A DNA stretch of 64,000 nucleotides, from NCBI GenBank assembly GCA_947453205.1, contig CANGFT010000004.1, forward strand, positions 89,692-153,691, written 5' to 3'. The stretch is from Beijerinckiaceae bacterium. GTDB taxonomy: Bacteria > Pseudomonadota > Alphaproteobacteria > Rhizobiales > Beijerinckiaceae. Below the pieces are notes generated by a model. The model did not search any database. It was not told where the DNA came from and saw only the letters and a program-made list of their open reading frames with translations. The translations under genes and the position numbers were made by a program. Below are positions 1 through 8,731 of the stretch, one piece after another (position 1 is the first letter of the stretch; each line of letters begins with the position of its first letter).

Positions 1-173
1 CGCCGCGTGGCGATCTGCCCCGCGATGGATTTGAGCAGCGTGCTCTTGCCCGCCCCGTTCGAGCCGACGATGGCCACGACCTCGCCTTCGCCGACGCGCA
101 GCGACACATCGAACAGCGCCTGAAAATCACCATAGAAGGCGTCGAGCCCGCAGATGGTCAGGAGATCACGCAT
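1..173 (-). CDS. livF: Branched-chain amino acid-type ABC transporter ATPase, LivF-like (partial, N-terminus only)
   Basis: The ATG start is at 173 and the gene runs off the left edge, so only about 57 residues are seen. They include a Walker A motif (GSNGAGKST) near residues 35-43. It overlaps the end of the livG-like gene upstream by 8 bases, the usual LivG-LivF arrangement. Family knowledge: LivF and LivG form the ATPase pair of hydrophobic amino acid/organic acid importers on the cytoplasmic face. The permeases LivH and LivM are not between the ATPases and the binding protein, so they probably lie beyond the left edge. LivF rather than LivG is inferred from gene order. Confidence 0.85.
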   Translation of the reverse strand, partial: MRDLLTICGLDAFYGDFQALFDVSLRVGEGEVVAIVGSNGAGKSTLLKSIAGQIATR

Positions 174-894
174 TGGCGGGAATCCCCATGTAGATCTCCA
201 TCACCTGCGGGCGGCGGATGACCTCGCGGGGCTCGCCATCGGCGATGAAGGCGCCGCCGTGCAGCACCACCAGGCGATCGACCACCGCCACCAGCGCATG
301 AACGATATGTTCGATCCAGATGATGGTGACGCCCGTCTCCTTCACATCGCGCACGAGGCTGACGAGCGCGTGACATTCCTCGTCCGTGAGGCCGCCTGCG
401 ACCTCGTCAAGCAGAAGGAGCTGGGGCCGCGTCGCCAGCGCGCGCGCGAGTTCGAGACGTTTTCTTTGCAGCAGCGTGAGGGAGCCTGCGGGGCGGTTGG
501 CCTGGTCGATCAAACCGCAGCGCTCCAGAATCTCCCCGCAGCTTGCGGCAAGATCGCCTGAGCGGTCGGCGCAGCCGAATTCGGCTGCGACGGCCAGATT
601 TTCAAAAACGCTCATGCCGCCGAAGGGCTGGGGCACCTGAAAGGAGCGGGCGACTCCCCGGCGGCAACGCGCTGCGGGCGAGAGCCCCGCCAGATCCTCG
701 CCGCGAAACAGCACGCGCCCGCCGTCCTGCGGCAGCGTGCCTGTGATCATGCCGAAGAGCGAGGTCTTGCCCGCGCCGTTTGGACCGATGACGCCAAGCG
801 CCTCGCCCTGCGGGACCACCAGGTCAAGGCCATCGGCCACGACCACGGCGCCGAACCTTTTCGAAATCGCATCGAGCTGAAGGATCGGCGCCAT
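166..894 (-). CDS. livG: Branched-chain amino acid-type ABC transporter ATPase, LivG-like
   Basis: 242 residues, the normal LivG length. Walker A is GPNGAGKTS near residues 38-46, Walker B is LLLLDEVAGGL near 160, and the H-loop is WIEH near 194. The signature region reads LTLLQRKRLELARAL, a degenerate form common in LivG-type ATPases. The ATG at 894 lies 15 bases after the stop of the binding-protein gene, so they are co-transcribed. The protein would energise import of the ligand caught by the 910-2193 product. The co-oriented hydrolase, SDR and dehydrogenase genes suggest that ligand is a carboxylic or cyclic acid rather than leucine; this is inferred from context. Confidence 0.9.
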   Translation of the reverse strand: MAPILQLDAISKRFGAVVVADGLDLVVPQGEALGVIGPNGAGKTSLFGMITGTLPQDGGRVLFRGEDLAGLSPAARCRRGVARSFQVPQPFGGMSVFENLAVAAEFGCADRSGDLAASCGEILERCGLIDQANRPAGSLTLLQRKRLELARALATRPQLLLLDEVAGGLTDEECHALVSLVRDVKETGVTIIWIEHIVHALVAVVDRLVVLHGGAFIADGEPREVIRRPQVMEIYMGIPANA

Positions 895-909
895 GGGCTT
901 TCGGTACGA

Positions 910-2193
910 TCAGGTCAGCGGAACGAGCGCGCCGCCGACGGGGATCTCAGGGCCCGTCTTGTTCTGGGTGACGACGAGATCAAAGCCCTTGTCGGTCTTG
1001 CGCCACTGACCCGCGACGAGCGGGGTCTTGGTGACGTTCTTGACGGGCTGGCCGCTCCACTTCACGGGGCCGACGATGGATTTGTAATCGGTGGCCACGA
1101 TGGCTTCGAGGACCGACTTCGAGTCCTTCACGTTCTTGGCGCGCTTGAGGACGTCGATGGCGACTTCGAAGAGCGCATGCTGGAAGCCGATGGGCTGCGT
1201 CCAGGGACGGCCCGTCGCCTTGGTGTAGGCGTCGGTGAGGTCGCGGGCGCTCTGGCCGGTGAGGCTCGACTTGAAGGGATGGTTCGGCGTCCACCAGATC
1301 TCGCTGGTGAGGCCCTCGCCGCGCGCGCCAAGCGAGTCGATCACCGAGGGGAAGAGCAGCGCCTTGCCGATGGTGACGATCTTGGGCTTGAAGCCCTGCT
1401 GCGCGCACTGGGCCCAGAAGGTCGCGAAATCCGGCGGGATCATGTTGCCGGTGACGATCTCAGCGCCCGCCTGCTTGAAGGCGGTGATCTGCGCGGTGAA
1501 GTCGTTCGACATGGGCTGATAGCGGCCGGGATCGACCAGCTTGAAGCCCGCCTTCTGCAAGGCCGGGGGGAAGCCGATCTTCGCGTCGCCCCAGGCGTTG
1601 CCGTCGGCGTCATTGGGGAAGATGCCGCCGATGACCTTGTTGGTGGGGATCGACTCCCAAAGCGCGAGGAAGGCGCCGATGACGTCTTCAAGGCCCCAGA
1701 AGAAATGATAGGTCCATTTGAAGCCCTTGGCCGGATCGCCGTTGCGGCCGAAGAAATAGGGCTGCCAGGGGCAGTTGGTGGTGATGCAGGGAACCTCGTT
1801 CACCTCCGCCTGATCGGCGACGGGATTGGTCACATCCGGCGTGCTGGTGGCGAGCAGCAGATCCACCTTGTTCGACAGGATCAGTTCGGAGGCCACCTCC
1901 GCCGCGCGGTTGGGGTTGGACTGGCTGTCCTTGGAGATGATCTCGACCTTGTAGGTCTTGCCGCCGCTCGAAAGGCCGGTCGCGAGCAGCTTCTGCATCT
2001 GCTCGAGGGTGAAGGCGTCAGCCTCGCCAAAGCCTGCGAGCGGGCCGGTGCGCGCATTCACATAGCCGATGCGGATCACATCGTCAGCGGCGAGCGCGCC
2101 GCCCGAGCGCAGAACGGTCGGCATCGCCAGCGCGCCTGCGCCCAGTTTGACGGCCTGACGGCGTGTGATGATGGAATTCTTGTCGTTGCTCAT
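910..2193 (-). CDS. Periplasmic substrate-binding protein of a Liv-type ABC importer (Peripla_BP_6-like)
   Basis: 427 residues with a twin-arginine-like signal (TRRQAVKLGAGAL) and likely cleavage after GGALA. The mature protein begins DDVIRIGYVNARTGPLAG, the typical opening of LivK/AmiC-like binding proteins. The ATG at 2193 is chosen because a strong ribosome site (GGGGGAGGA) lies just before it; the in-frame TTG at 2208 falls inside that site. It precedes livG and livF in one transcription unit and follows the dehydrogenase by about 20 bases, so it belongs to the catabolic operon running from about 5122 down to 1. The ligand is unknown. Confidence 0.88.
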   Translation of the reverse strand: MSNDKNSIITRRQAVKLGAGALAMPTVLRSGGALAADDVIRIGYVNARTGPLAGFGEADAFTLEQMQKLLATGLSSGGKTYKVEIISKDSQSNPNRAAEVASELILSNKVDLLLATSTPDVTNPVADQAEVNEVPCITTNCPWQPYFFGRNGDPAKGFKWTYHFFWGLEDVIGAFLALWESIPTNKVIGGIFPNDADGNAWGDAKIGFPPALQKAGFKLVDPGRYQPMSNDFTAQITAFKQAGAEIVTGNMIPPDFATFWAQCAQQGFKPKIVTIGKALLFPSVIDSLGARGEGLTSEIWWTPNHPFKSSLTGQSARDLTDAYTKATGRPWTQPIGFQHALFEVAIDVLKRAKNVKDSKSVLEAIVATDYKSIVGPVKWSGQPVKNVTKTPLVAGQWRKTDKGFDLVVTQNKTGPEIPVGGALVPLT

Positions 2194-2216
2194 GTCATCC
2201 TCCCCCAAGAAACGTT

Positions 2217-3128
2217 TCAGGCGTCGTCCTTGCGCGCCTTTTTCAAATGCTGAACCACTTTCTGTCGCAGCTCCGCCTGCTCGTCAGCGGTCCATGTGCG
2301 GAAGCCCTCGCCCGATTTCATGCCGAGCTTGCCCGAGGCGACCAGGCCTTCAAGATAGGGCGACGGGCCGGGCCTGCTTTCGATGGAAGGCAGAACGGTG
2401 TTGTGGATGGCGAGGGTGAGATCGGTCCCCACGAGATCGGCGTTTTCGAGCGGGCCGAGCACAGCGAGCCTGCGGCCGAAACTCGCCTTGATGACGGTGT
2501 CCACCGTGCGCGCGTCGCAAATGCCGTTCTCGACCAGCGAGATCGCCTCGCGCCAAAGGGCATGCTGCAAGCGATTGCCGACGAAGCCCGGCACATCCTT
2601 CTTCACATGAACCGGCGTCTTGCCGATGGATTCATGGAGCGCCATGGTGGCGTCGATGGTCGCCTGTGAGGTGCGGTCCGTGCCGATGACCTCGACCAGC
2701 GGCACAAGGAAGGGCGGGTTCCACCAGTGTGTTCCCACGGTGCGCCCGCCGTCCGCAATGTTCTGCATGATCTGCGTGATCGGGATCACCGAGGTGTTGC
2801 TGGCGAGGATCGCCTGCGCTGGCGCATGGCGCTCAACCTCGGCGAAGAGCGCCTGCTTCACGCCGAGATTTTCGAGCGCCGCCTCGACGACGAAATCAGC
2901 ATCGCCGACAGCTTCGGCGATGGTGGATGCGGGGGCCACCCTTTGGGCGGCGCCCTCGTCTTCATCGAGATCCCTGAGGTTCCCGGCGATGCGGGCGCGC
3001 ACGGTCTCCAGGGCTGCCGGAACAGGGTCGTAAATGCGGACCTCATGGCCCGCCAATGCGAAGACCTGCGCTATGCCGTGGCCCATGAGGCCAGCGCCCA
3101 GAACGCCTATGCGCGCCTTTTGCGTCAT
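2217..3128 (-). CDS. 3-hydroxyacyl-CoA dehydrogenase family protein
   Basis: 303 residues. The N-terminal Rossmann fold has GAGLMGHGIAQ (residues 9-19) for NAD. Conserved catalytic elements are visible: VVEAALEN, SNTS, the HxxNP motif as THWWNPP with the active His, and DVPGFVGNRL at the start of the helical C-terminal domain. Family role: NAD-dependent oxidation of a 3-hydroxyacyl-CoA or a related 3-hydroxy acid; lambda-crystallin-type members oxidise free hydroxy acids. The start at 3128 sits next to the stop of the upstream SDR gene. A 31-residue upstream extension is rejected because it overlaps the SDR gene and has no family similarity. Confidence 0.9.
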   Translation of the reverse strand: MTQKARIGVLGAGLMGHGIAQVFALAGHEVRIYDPVPAALETVRARIAGNLRDLDEDEGAAQRVAPASTIAEAVGDADFVVEAALENLGVKQALFAEVERHAPAQAILASNTSVIPITQIMQNIADGGRTVGTHWWNPPFLVPLVEVIGTDRTSQATIDATMALHESIGKTPVHVKKDVPGFVGNRLQHALWREAISLVENGICDARTVDTVIKASFGRRLAVLGPLENADLVGTDLTLAIHNTVLPSIESRPGPSPYLEGLVASGKLGMKSGEGFRTWTADEQAELRQKVVQHLKKARKDDA

Positions 3129-3129
3129 G

Positions 3130-3933
3130 TCAGCCCGCCGTGTAGCCGCCATCGGCGTAGAGGATATGCCCGGTGTAGAAGTCCGAAGCATTGGAGGCGA
3201 GGAACAGCAGCGGCCCCGCAAGATCCGACGCCTCCCCGAGCCTGCCCTTGGGCACGCGCGTCAGGAAGCCGGCGCGGACCTGGCGGGCGTTGTCGTTGTC
3301 CTCGAACATCCACTGGGTCAGCGGCGAACGGAAGACCGTCGGCGCGATGGCGTTGACGGTGATGCCGGTGGGGCCGAGTTCGCAGCCGAGCGCCTTGGTC
3401 ATGCCATCGACCGCCGCCTTGGAGGCGCAATAGGCCGTATAGCCCGCGGGGTGGCCGAGAAGGCCGCGCGCGCTGGACATCAGCACGATCTTGCCGCCCC
3501 CACCCTGCGCCTGCATCTGGGTCGCGCAGGCGCGCGCCATGAGCCAGGACTGGGTGACATTGGCGTCCATAACATCGAGGAAGCGCGCCGGGGTCATGTC
3601 GCCGATCTTGGCGACATCGTTCTTGCCGGAGGCGACGACGAGAATGTCGACGCGGCCGAAACGGGCCACGGCGGCGGCCACAAGCTGCCCGCAGGCCTCT
3701 TCGGTCGAGGGGCGCAGATTGACGCCCTCAACCTCGGCGCCCAATGCCCGGCAGGCGTCGCCCACCGCGTCAAGCTCGGCCTTCTTGCCAGCCGAGAGGA
3801 CGAGCTTGGCGCCCGCCCCCGCCAGCACCTTGGCGGCCAGCGCGCCAAAGGCGCCCGAGGCGCCGGTGACGATGGCGACTTTGCCCTTCACGCTGAAGAG
3901 GGCGAGCGGATCCTTGAGAAAGTCTTCGCTCAT
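3130..3933 (-). CDS. Short-chain dehydrogenase/reductase
   Basis: 267 residues with the classical SDR layout: TGASGAFG cofactor loop near residue 23, VVASGKND in place of NNAG, catalytic Ser in LMSSARG, and YCASK carrying the YxxxK pair near residue 160. The C-terminus ends in YADGGYTAG, the usual SDR ending. It probably oxidises or reduces a hydroxy/keto intermediate of the local pathway with NAD(P). Its ATG overlaps the stop of the cupin gene by four bases (ATGA), and its stop is one base from the next start, so translation is likely coupled. The substrate cannot be told from the sequence. Confidence 0.9.
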   Translation of the reverse strand: MSEDFLKDPLALFSVKGKVAIVTGASGAFGALAAKVLAGAGAKLVLSAGKKAELDAVGDACRALGAEVEGVNLRPSTEEACGQLVAAAVARFGRVDILVVASGKNDVAKIGDMTPARFLDVMDANVTQSWLMARACATQMQAQGGGGKIVLMSSARGLLGHPAGYTAYCASKAAVDGMTKALGCELGPTGITVNAIAPTVFRSPLTQWMFEDNDNARQVRAGFLTRVPKGRLGEASDLAGPLLFLASNASDFYTGHILYADGGYTAG

Positions 3934-4280
3934 GGCTTGTGCCCCGGGGGATAGGGGATCACCACCAGCATCGAACAGACATCGTTCGAGCGGTTTACGA
4001 TCTCGCGCACTTCATTGGGCGGGATGGTGCAGGAATCGAGCTTTTTCAGCACGGTCTCCTCGCCGTTGATGATGACGGTCATCTCCCCTTCGAGGACCAC
4101 ATAGACCTTCTCGAAGGGCGTGGAGTCCGGCCCCGCGCCGCCGCCCGGCAGGAAGTGGGACAGGCCCACCCACTGGTTGGTCGGCCCGCCGGGCTCGAAG
4201 CCCTGCAAACGCACGCCGTAATTGCCGCGATGGTTCACCGCGTCATAGGGCTTGGCGTCCTGATAGCGCTTGACCAGCAT
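3930..4280 (-). CDS. Small single-domain cupin protein
   Basis: 116 residues with one cupin barrel; the core reads GPDSTPFEKVYVVLEGEM and the second motif is near PPNEVREIVN. The usual HxH metal pair of motif 1 is not obvious (DSTPFEK), so metal binding is uncertain. Possible roles are a small isomerase, a decarboxylation accessory or a sensor. The ATG at 4280 overlaps the preceding cyclase stop by one base (TGATG), and the stop overlaps the SDR start, placing it firmly inside a translationally coupled operon. A longer upstream frame is only a shadow of the cyclase gene. Confidence 0.82.
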   Translation of the reverse strand: MLVKRYQDAKPYDAVNHRGNYGVRLQGFEPGGPTNQWVGLSHFLPGGGAGPDSTPFEKVYVVLEGEMTVIINGEETVLKKLDSCTIPPNEVREIVNRSNDVCSMLVVIPYPPGHKP

Positions 4281-5122
4281 CAGAAGCTCTCCCCGCTCTC
4301 GATGCGATAGGCGCCGCGCTTGTCGATCATGGCGACGAGGCGGATGATGCAGCCGTCGCCCCGATCCCAGTTCCAGGGGAAGAAGGCGAAGGTGACGCGC
4401 TTGCCGGTGACCTTGTCGAGATCGCCGCCGACATTCTCGATGCCCAGGATCCCGTTGTTGAAGAGGATGCGATGCACAGGCTCCCACTCCGGGAAGTCAT
4501 CCTTCCAGTCGCGCCCGCCGGACCATTCGAAATATTCTTCCTTGAGATGCGGCAGCAGGGGACCGTTGCGCTGCGGGCCGATGGCCGTGGCGAGCGGATG
4601 ATCGTTGGCCTGGGTGTCGTGGCCGACGACCTTGACCTTCTTCTCGACGAACCAGTGGCCAGCGGAGGACACGAAGCCCGGAGCGCGGGCGAAATAGTCC
4701 TCGTTGTCCTCGTAGATATGGTGCCAGCCGGTGTTCACGATCACGACGTCGCCGGGGCGCACGACCTTGCCGGCGGCCTTCTCCAGATCGTCATAGGTGA
4801 TCGGCTCCCACTTCTTCTTGGGGATTGAGACCACGATGCCCGTGCCGAAGAAGTGCGGCAGCGGCACTTCGTTGATGAAGGGCGTGCCCGCGACCACATG
4901 GGCGGGCGCGTCGATATGGGTGGTGTTGTGCATGCTTGTCGTGATGCGCTGGGACAGCACGCCCGACTTCGCCATGTAGTGGATGCGCTCGATCTTCACA
5001 TCTTCGAAATAGGGCCAGTTCGGGGACTGATAACCGAAGCGGTGGGATAGATTGTAGAACTCCAGACCCATATCGTTGTCGAGATTGTCCTGGAATTCGA
5101 TGCCGCGGATCTTGATCGTCAC
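4280..5122 (-). CDS. Cyclase-family metal-dependent hydrolase (kynurenine formamidase-like)
   Basis: About 280 residues of the Cyclase family (PF04199 type). The metal-site signature HxxTHxDxPxH is seen as HNTTHIDAPAHV. A second conserved stretch is VVIVNTGWHH, and VVGHDTQANDHPL follows. Members hydrolyse amide or cyclic bonds (N-formylkynurenine, isatin, cyclic diketones) using a divalent metal. The GTG at 5122 is chosen because GGGAGG lies at 5130-5135, seven bases away; the in-frame ATG at 5173 has no such site. It is the first gene of the minus-strand operon and lies divergent from the amidohydrolase at 5239, so it may perform the first hydrolytic step. Confidence 0.87.
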   Translation of the reverse strand: MTIKIRGIEFQDNLDNDMGLEFYNLSHRFGYQSPNWPYFEDVKIERIHYMAKSGVLSQRITTSMHNTTHIDAPAHVVAGTPFINEVPLPHFFGTGIVVSIPKKKWEPITYDDLEKAAGKVVRPGDVVIVNTGWHHIYEDNEDYFARAPGFVSSAGHWFVEKKVKVVGHDTQANDHPLATAIGPQRNGPLLPHLKEEYFEWSGGRDWKDDFPEWEPVHRILFNNGILGIENVGGDLDKVTGKRVTFAFFPWNWDRGDGCIIRLVAMIDKRGAYRIESGESF

Positions 5123-5238
5123 GATTCTGCCTCCCGAAGGTTGTTGACCCATCATGTGGTGCAACTGTATCAATATGCGGTCTCGCTTACAAGAGCCCGG
5201 ACGGATCCGGGCAGGCTCGCTGACCAGGGAAGAACGCC

Positions 5239-6198
5239 ATGAAGAAGATCGCGCTGGAAGAACACTTCATCTCGCCGGGGCTGATCGAATACTGGCAGCC
5301 CACCATGACGGATGTGCCCAAGCCCATCTATGACAAGATCTACGCCGAACTCGCCGATTTCGGCGACATGCGTCTGGCCAGCATGGATGAGGCGGGCATC
5401 GCCAAGGCGATTCTTTCGGTCTCGGGCCCCGGCGTGCAGGTGGAGCCCGACGCCGCCCGCGCCACCGCCAAGGCGGCCGAGGCCAACGACTTCCTCGCAA
5501 ATGTGACCAGCGCCCGAGCCGACCGCTACATGGGCTTCGCCCATATCGCCTTGCAGGATCCGCAGGGCGCAGCGCGCGAACTCGAGCGCTGCGTGCGCGA
5601 CTTCGGCTTCAAAGGCGCCATGATCAACGGCCATTCCATGGGCGCCTATCTCGACGAGCGTCAGTTCGATCCCTTCTGGGCCAAGGCCGAGGAATTGCAG
5701 GTTCCCATCTATCTGCATCCCGCCGATCCCGCCCAGCAATACGCGACCTATGGCTCCTATAAGGAGCTCACGCGCGCCACCTGGGGCTGGGGCGTCGAGA
5801 CCGGCACCCATGCGCTGCGCATGATCTTCGGCGGCGTCTTCGACCGTTTCCCGAAAGCGCTGCTCCTGCTGGGCCATCTTGGCGAGACGCTGCCCTATCT
5901 GCTCTGGCGCTTCGACAGCCGCGCCAAGCTCTATGGGGTGAAGCTGAAGCGCGAGCCCTCCGACTACGTCAAGGAGAACATCGCGGTCACGATCTCCGGC
6001 ATGTATTCGCCCGAGCCGCTGAACTGCGCGGTGGCCGCGCTCGGGCGCTCGCGCGTGATGTTCTCCGCCGACTATCCCTTCGAATCGGCCAGGGAGGCCG
6101 GCCATTTCATGGATGGCGTGGCCATGGACGAGGCGCTGCGCGAAGACATCTGCTGGCGCAACGCCGCGCGCATCCTCAACATTCCCATGCAGGGCTGA
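5239..6198 (+). CDS. Amidohydrolase-2 family decarboxylase/hydrolase (gamma-resorcylate decarboxylase-like)
   Basis: 319 residues, close to the family length. The N-terminal ALEEHF carries the ExH metal ligands of the ACMSD/gamma-resorcylate decarboxylase group. Further ligands are the His of YLHPADP, the His of LGHLGE and the Asp of FSADYPFE. Family members catalyse non-oxidative decarboxylation of hydroxybenzoates or hydrolysis of lactone-like compounds. It is divergent from the cyclase operon (116 bases between starts) and converges on the Ldh-type gene, where the two stop codons abut as TGATCA. A decarboxylase of a hydroxyaromatic or beta-oxo acid is the best guess. Confidence 0.88.
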   Translation: MKKIALEEHFISPGLIEYWQPTMTDVPKPIYDKIYAELADFGDMRLASMDEAGIAKAILSVSGPGVQVEPDAARATAKAAEANDFLANVTSARADRYMGFAHIALQDPQGAARELERCVRDFGFKGAMINGHSMGAYLDERQFDPFWAKAEELQVPIYLHPADPAQQYATYGSYKELTRATWGWGVETGTHALRMIFGGVFDRFPKALLLLGHLGETLPYLLWRFDSRAKLYGVKLKREPSDYVKENIAVTISGMYSPEPLNCAVAALGRSRVMFSADYPFESAREAGHFMDGVAMDEALREDICWRNAARILNIPMQG

Positions 6199-7245
6199 TC
6201 AGGACAGCGCGGGCGCCGCGACGCCCGCCTTCTCCGCAATCTCCAGAAGGCCCGCGAGGGTCTTCGGGGAGAGCGGAATCCCCTCGCGCGAGCGGCGGGC
6301 GAAGGCCTTCGCGCCCCTTTCGCCGGGCAGCATGATCGCGACCTCGGGGTCAAGCCGCGGCAGGGCGCGCACGATCCCGCTGAGCTCGCTCATGTCGCGC
6401 TTGAAGTCCTCCATCGGACGCATGGCGGCGACGTCGATGAGGATCAGCATGGCGTTGTGCTCGTGCCGCCGCTTGCCGCCGGGGCCGATCATGCTGGCCA
6501 GAATGGGATTCGTGGCGAGCACGCCCGTCAGGCACTCGAACATGAAGGAGATGCCCGATCCCTTGGGGCCGCCCAGCGGCAGCAGGATGTCGGCGGCGGC
6601 GGCGTCGGTGGTGGGGACGCCGTCCTTCGTGAGCGCGCAGCCGGGCGGCAGGGGCTCGCCCGTGCGGACCGCCTGAATGAGGCGTCCGTTGGCGATGATG
6701 GCGGTCGCCATGTCCAGAACAAGCGGGCCTTCTTCACTGGGCACGCCCATGGCCATGGGGCTGGTGGCGAGGCTTTTCACCCGTGACCCCTGATAGGCCA
6801 TGTTCGGCGGGCCGCTGTTGAACATGATCGCGGCGAAGCCTTGTTCGGCGGCGGCGTGCACATAGCGTCCGATGGCGCCGGTATGGGTCGTGCGGCGAAT
6901 GACCGCCATGCCGACGCCAAAAGTCCTGGCGCGCTTGCCCGCCTCTTCAAGCGCCAGCTTCATGGCGACCGGGCCCGCGCAGCGGTGGCCCTCGACCACA
7001 AAGAGCGCGGCGGCGCGATCCTCGATCTCGGGCGTTGCGGCGGGATTCATGTCGCCGTCCCTGATGGTGCGCAGATACATCGACAGGCGCGAGACGCCGT
7101 GGGATGAGACGCCCCGCAAATCAGCCCAGACCAGCACTTCGGCAAGCGTGGCGGCGCTGGCCTGGGGCATGCCGTTGGCGGTCAGCACGGAGATGACGAA
7201 CTGCGTGAGATGGTCGGCGGATATATGCGCGGTTTCTGGCTTCAC
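6199..7245 (-). CDS. Malate/L-lactate dehydrogenase family (Ldh_2) oxidoreductase
   Basis: 348 residues of the Ldh_2/MDG-type NAD(P) dehydrogenase family, which is unrelated to classical LDH. Characteristic features are WADLRGVSSHGVSRL near residue 41, TTHTGAIGRYVHAAAEQG near 125, MAMGVPSEEGPLVLDMAT near 170, and GGPKGSGISFMFE near 236. Members reduce 2-oxo acids, ureidoglycolate, sulfolactate or similar 2-hydroxy acids. The GTG start at 7245 is preceded by GAGGGACG at good spacing. It stands alone on the minus strand, convergent with the amidohydrolase, and probably handles a 2-hydroxy/2-oxo acid product. Confidence 0.9.
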   Translation of the reverse strand: MKPETAHISADHLTQFVISVLTANGMPQASAATLAEVLVWADLRGVSSHGVSRLSMYLRTIRDGDMNPAATPEIEDRAAALFVVEGHRCAGPVAMKLALEEAGKRARTFGVGMAVIRRTTHTGAIGRYVHAAAEQGFAAIMFNSGPPNMAYQGSRVKSLATSPMAMGVPSEEGPLVLDMATAIIANGRLIQAVRTGEPLPPGCALTKDGVPTTDAAAADILLPLGGPKGSGISFMFECLTGVLATNPILASMIGPGGKRRHEHNAMLILIDVAAMRPMEDFKRDMSELSGIVRALPRLDPEVAIMLPGERGAKAFARRSREGIPLSPKTLAGLLEIAEKAGVAAPALS

Positions 7246-7393
7246 GGCGTCGTCCCTCGTTTCTTTGCGCGCAATCTAGCGAAAGCGCGGCCCGCTGCAA
7301 GCATAACCACATGCGCGCGATCCTTGCGGTGCGGGCTGCGCGCGATTAAGTTCCCGCATCCGGCGCAGGTCGGCGCATCGAGAGGAATGAAGC

Positions 7394-8731
7394 ATGGCGG
7401 GCCGTGACCGGCAGATGGCGCTCGGCGTCTTTTTCAACCACACCGGCCATCACGTGGCGTCATGGCGCCATCCCGGCGCGGAGGCCGACGCAGGCGTCAA
7501 CCTCAAGCATTACATCCGCCTCGCCCAGACCGCTGAAAAAGCGAAATTCCATTTCCTCTTTTTCGCCGACTGGCTCGCGGTGCGGGAGGCCTCCGACCTG
7601 ACCTTGAGCCGCTCGGCGCAATATACCGCGCATTTCGAGCCCTTGACGCTGCTGGGCGGCCTCGCCGCCGTCACCGAACAGATCGGCCTCGTCTGCACCT
7701 GCACCACCAGCTACAACGAGCCCTTCCACGTCGCCCGCAAGATGGCCTCGCTCGATCATATGAGCGGCGGGCGCGCTGCTTGGAATGTGGTCACCTCCTC
7801 CTTCAAGGCCGAGGCCTATAACTTCGGCCGCGAAGCCCATTACGACCACGAGGACCGCTATGAGCGCGCCCATGAATTCGTGGAGGTGGTGAAGGGGCTC
7901 TGGGACAGCTGGGATGACGACGCCTTTCCGCGCGACAAGGACAGCGGCCTGTATCTCGATCCCGCGAAGCTGCATCGCCTCAACCACGAGGGCAAGCATC
8001 TGCGGGTGCGCGGGCCTCTCAACGTCCCGCGTCCGCCGCAGGGCCATCCCCTGATCGTGCAGGCGGGCGCTTCAGACACTGGCCGCGAGCTCGCCGCCGC
8101 CACCGCCGAAATCGTCTTCACCTCGCCGCTCGACATCGCCGCAGGCAAGGCCTTTTATGACGATGTGAAGGGGCGCATGGCCAAATATGGCCGCCACCCC
8201 GACGAGATGAAGATCCTCCCCGGTCTCAGCGCCACCGTGGCCGCGACCGATGAAGAGGCGGAGGAGAAATTCGACTATCTCCAGTCGCTCATCCATCCCG
8301 AAGTCGGCCGCGAAATCCTCTCCATGGTGCTCGAAGGCGCCGATCTCTCGGGGCATGACCTCGACGGGCCCCTGCCGGAGATTTCACCCATGCCGGAAGG
8401 GGGCACGCCGCGCGGAGTGATCGCGCTGGCGCGGCGCGAGAACCTGACCATGCGCCAGCTCTATCTGCGGCTCGCAGGCGCGCGCGGCAAGCGCAGCACC
8501 AAGGGCTCGGCGAAAACCGTCGCCGACGAGATGGAGGAATGGTTCCGCGCAGGCGCCTGCGACGGCTTCATCCTGCAGCCCGCCTATCTGCCGGGCAGCC
8601 TCGACGACATCTGCGAATTGCTTGTGCCGGAGCTGCAGAGGCGCGGCCTGTTCCAGACGGAATATCGCGGCTCCACCCTGCGCGACCACCTCGGCTTCTC
8701 GCGCCCCAGAAGCCGCTACGCGAAGGACTAA
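7394..8731 (+). CDS. LLM-class flavin-dependent monooxygenase (NtaA/SnaA/DszA-type)
   Basis: 445 residues, the length of the NtaA/DszA/DmoA group of FMNH2-dependent two-component monooxygenases. Typical features are FFADWLAVRE near residue 57, TEQIGLVCTCTTSYNEPFHVA near 95, SGGRAAWNVVTS near 125, and PLIVQAGASDTGRELAA near 218. These enzymes oxidise C-N, C-S or aromatic substrates using reduced flavin from a separate reductase. No flavin reductase gene lies nearby, so the partner must be elsewhere. The ribosome site GAGAGGAATG precedes the ATG. Its stop overlaps the convergent thioredoxin stop by four bases. The substrate is unknown. Confidence 0.9.
   Translation: MAGRDRQMALGVFFNHTGHHVASWRHPGAEADAGVNLKHYIRLAQTAEKAKFHFLFFADWLAVREASDLTLSRSAQYTAHFEPLTLLGGLAAVTEQIGLVCTCTTSYNEPFHVARKMASLDHMSGGRAAWNVVTSSFKAEAYNFGREAHYDHEDRYERAHEFVEVVKGLWDSWDDDAFPRDKDSGLYLDPAKLHRLNHEGKHLRVRGPLNVPRPPQGHPLIVQAGASDTGRELAAATAEIVFTSPLDIAAGKAFYDDVKGRMAKYGRHPDEMKILPGLSATVAATDEEAEEKFDYLQSLIHPEVGREILSMVLEGADLSGHDLDGPLPEISPMPEGGTPRGVIALARRENLTMRQLYLRLAGARGKRSTKGSAKTVADEMEEWFRAGACDGFILQPAYLPGSLDDICELLVPELQRRGLFQTEYRGSTLRDHLGFSRPRSRYAKD

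Noticed and set aside
5170..6105. A 311-codon minus-strand frame opposite the amidohydrolase
   Set aside because: No ribosome site or motif; the plus-strand gene has all metal ligands.
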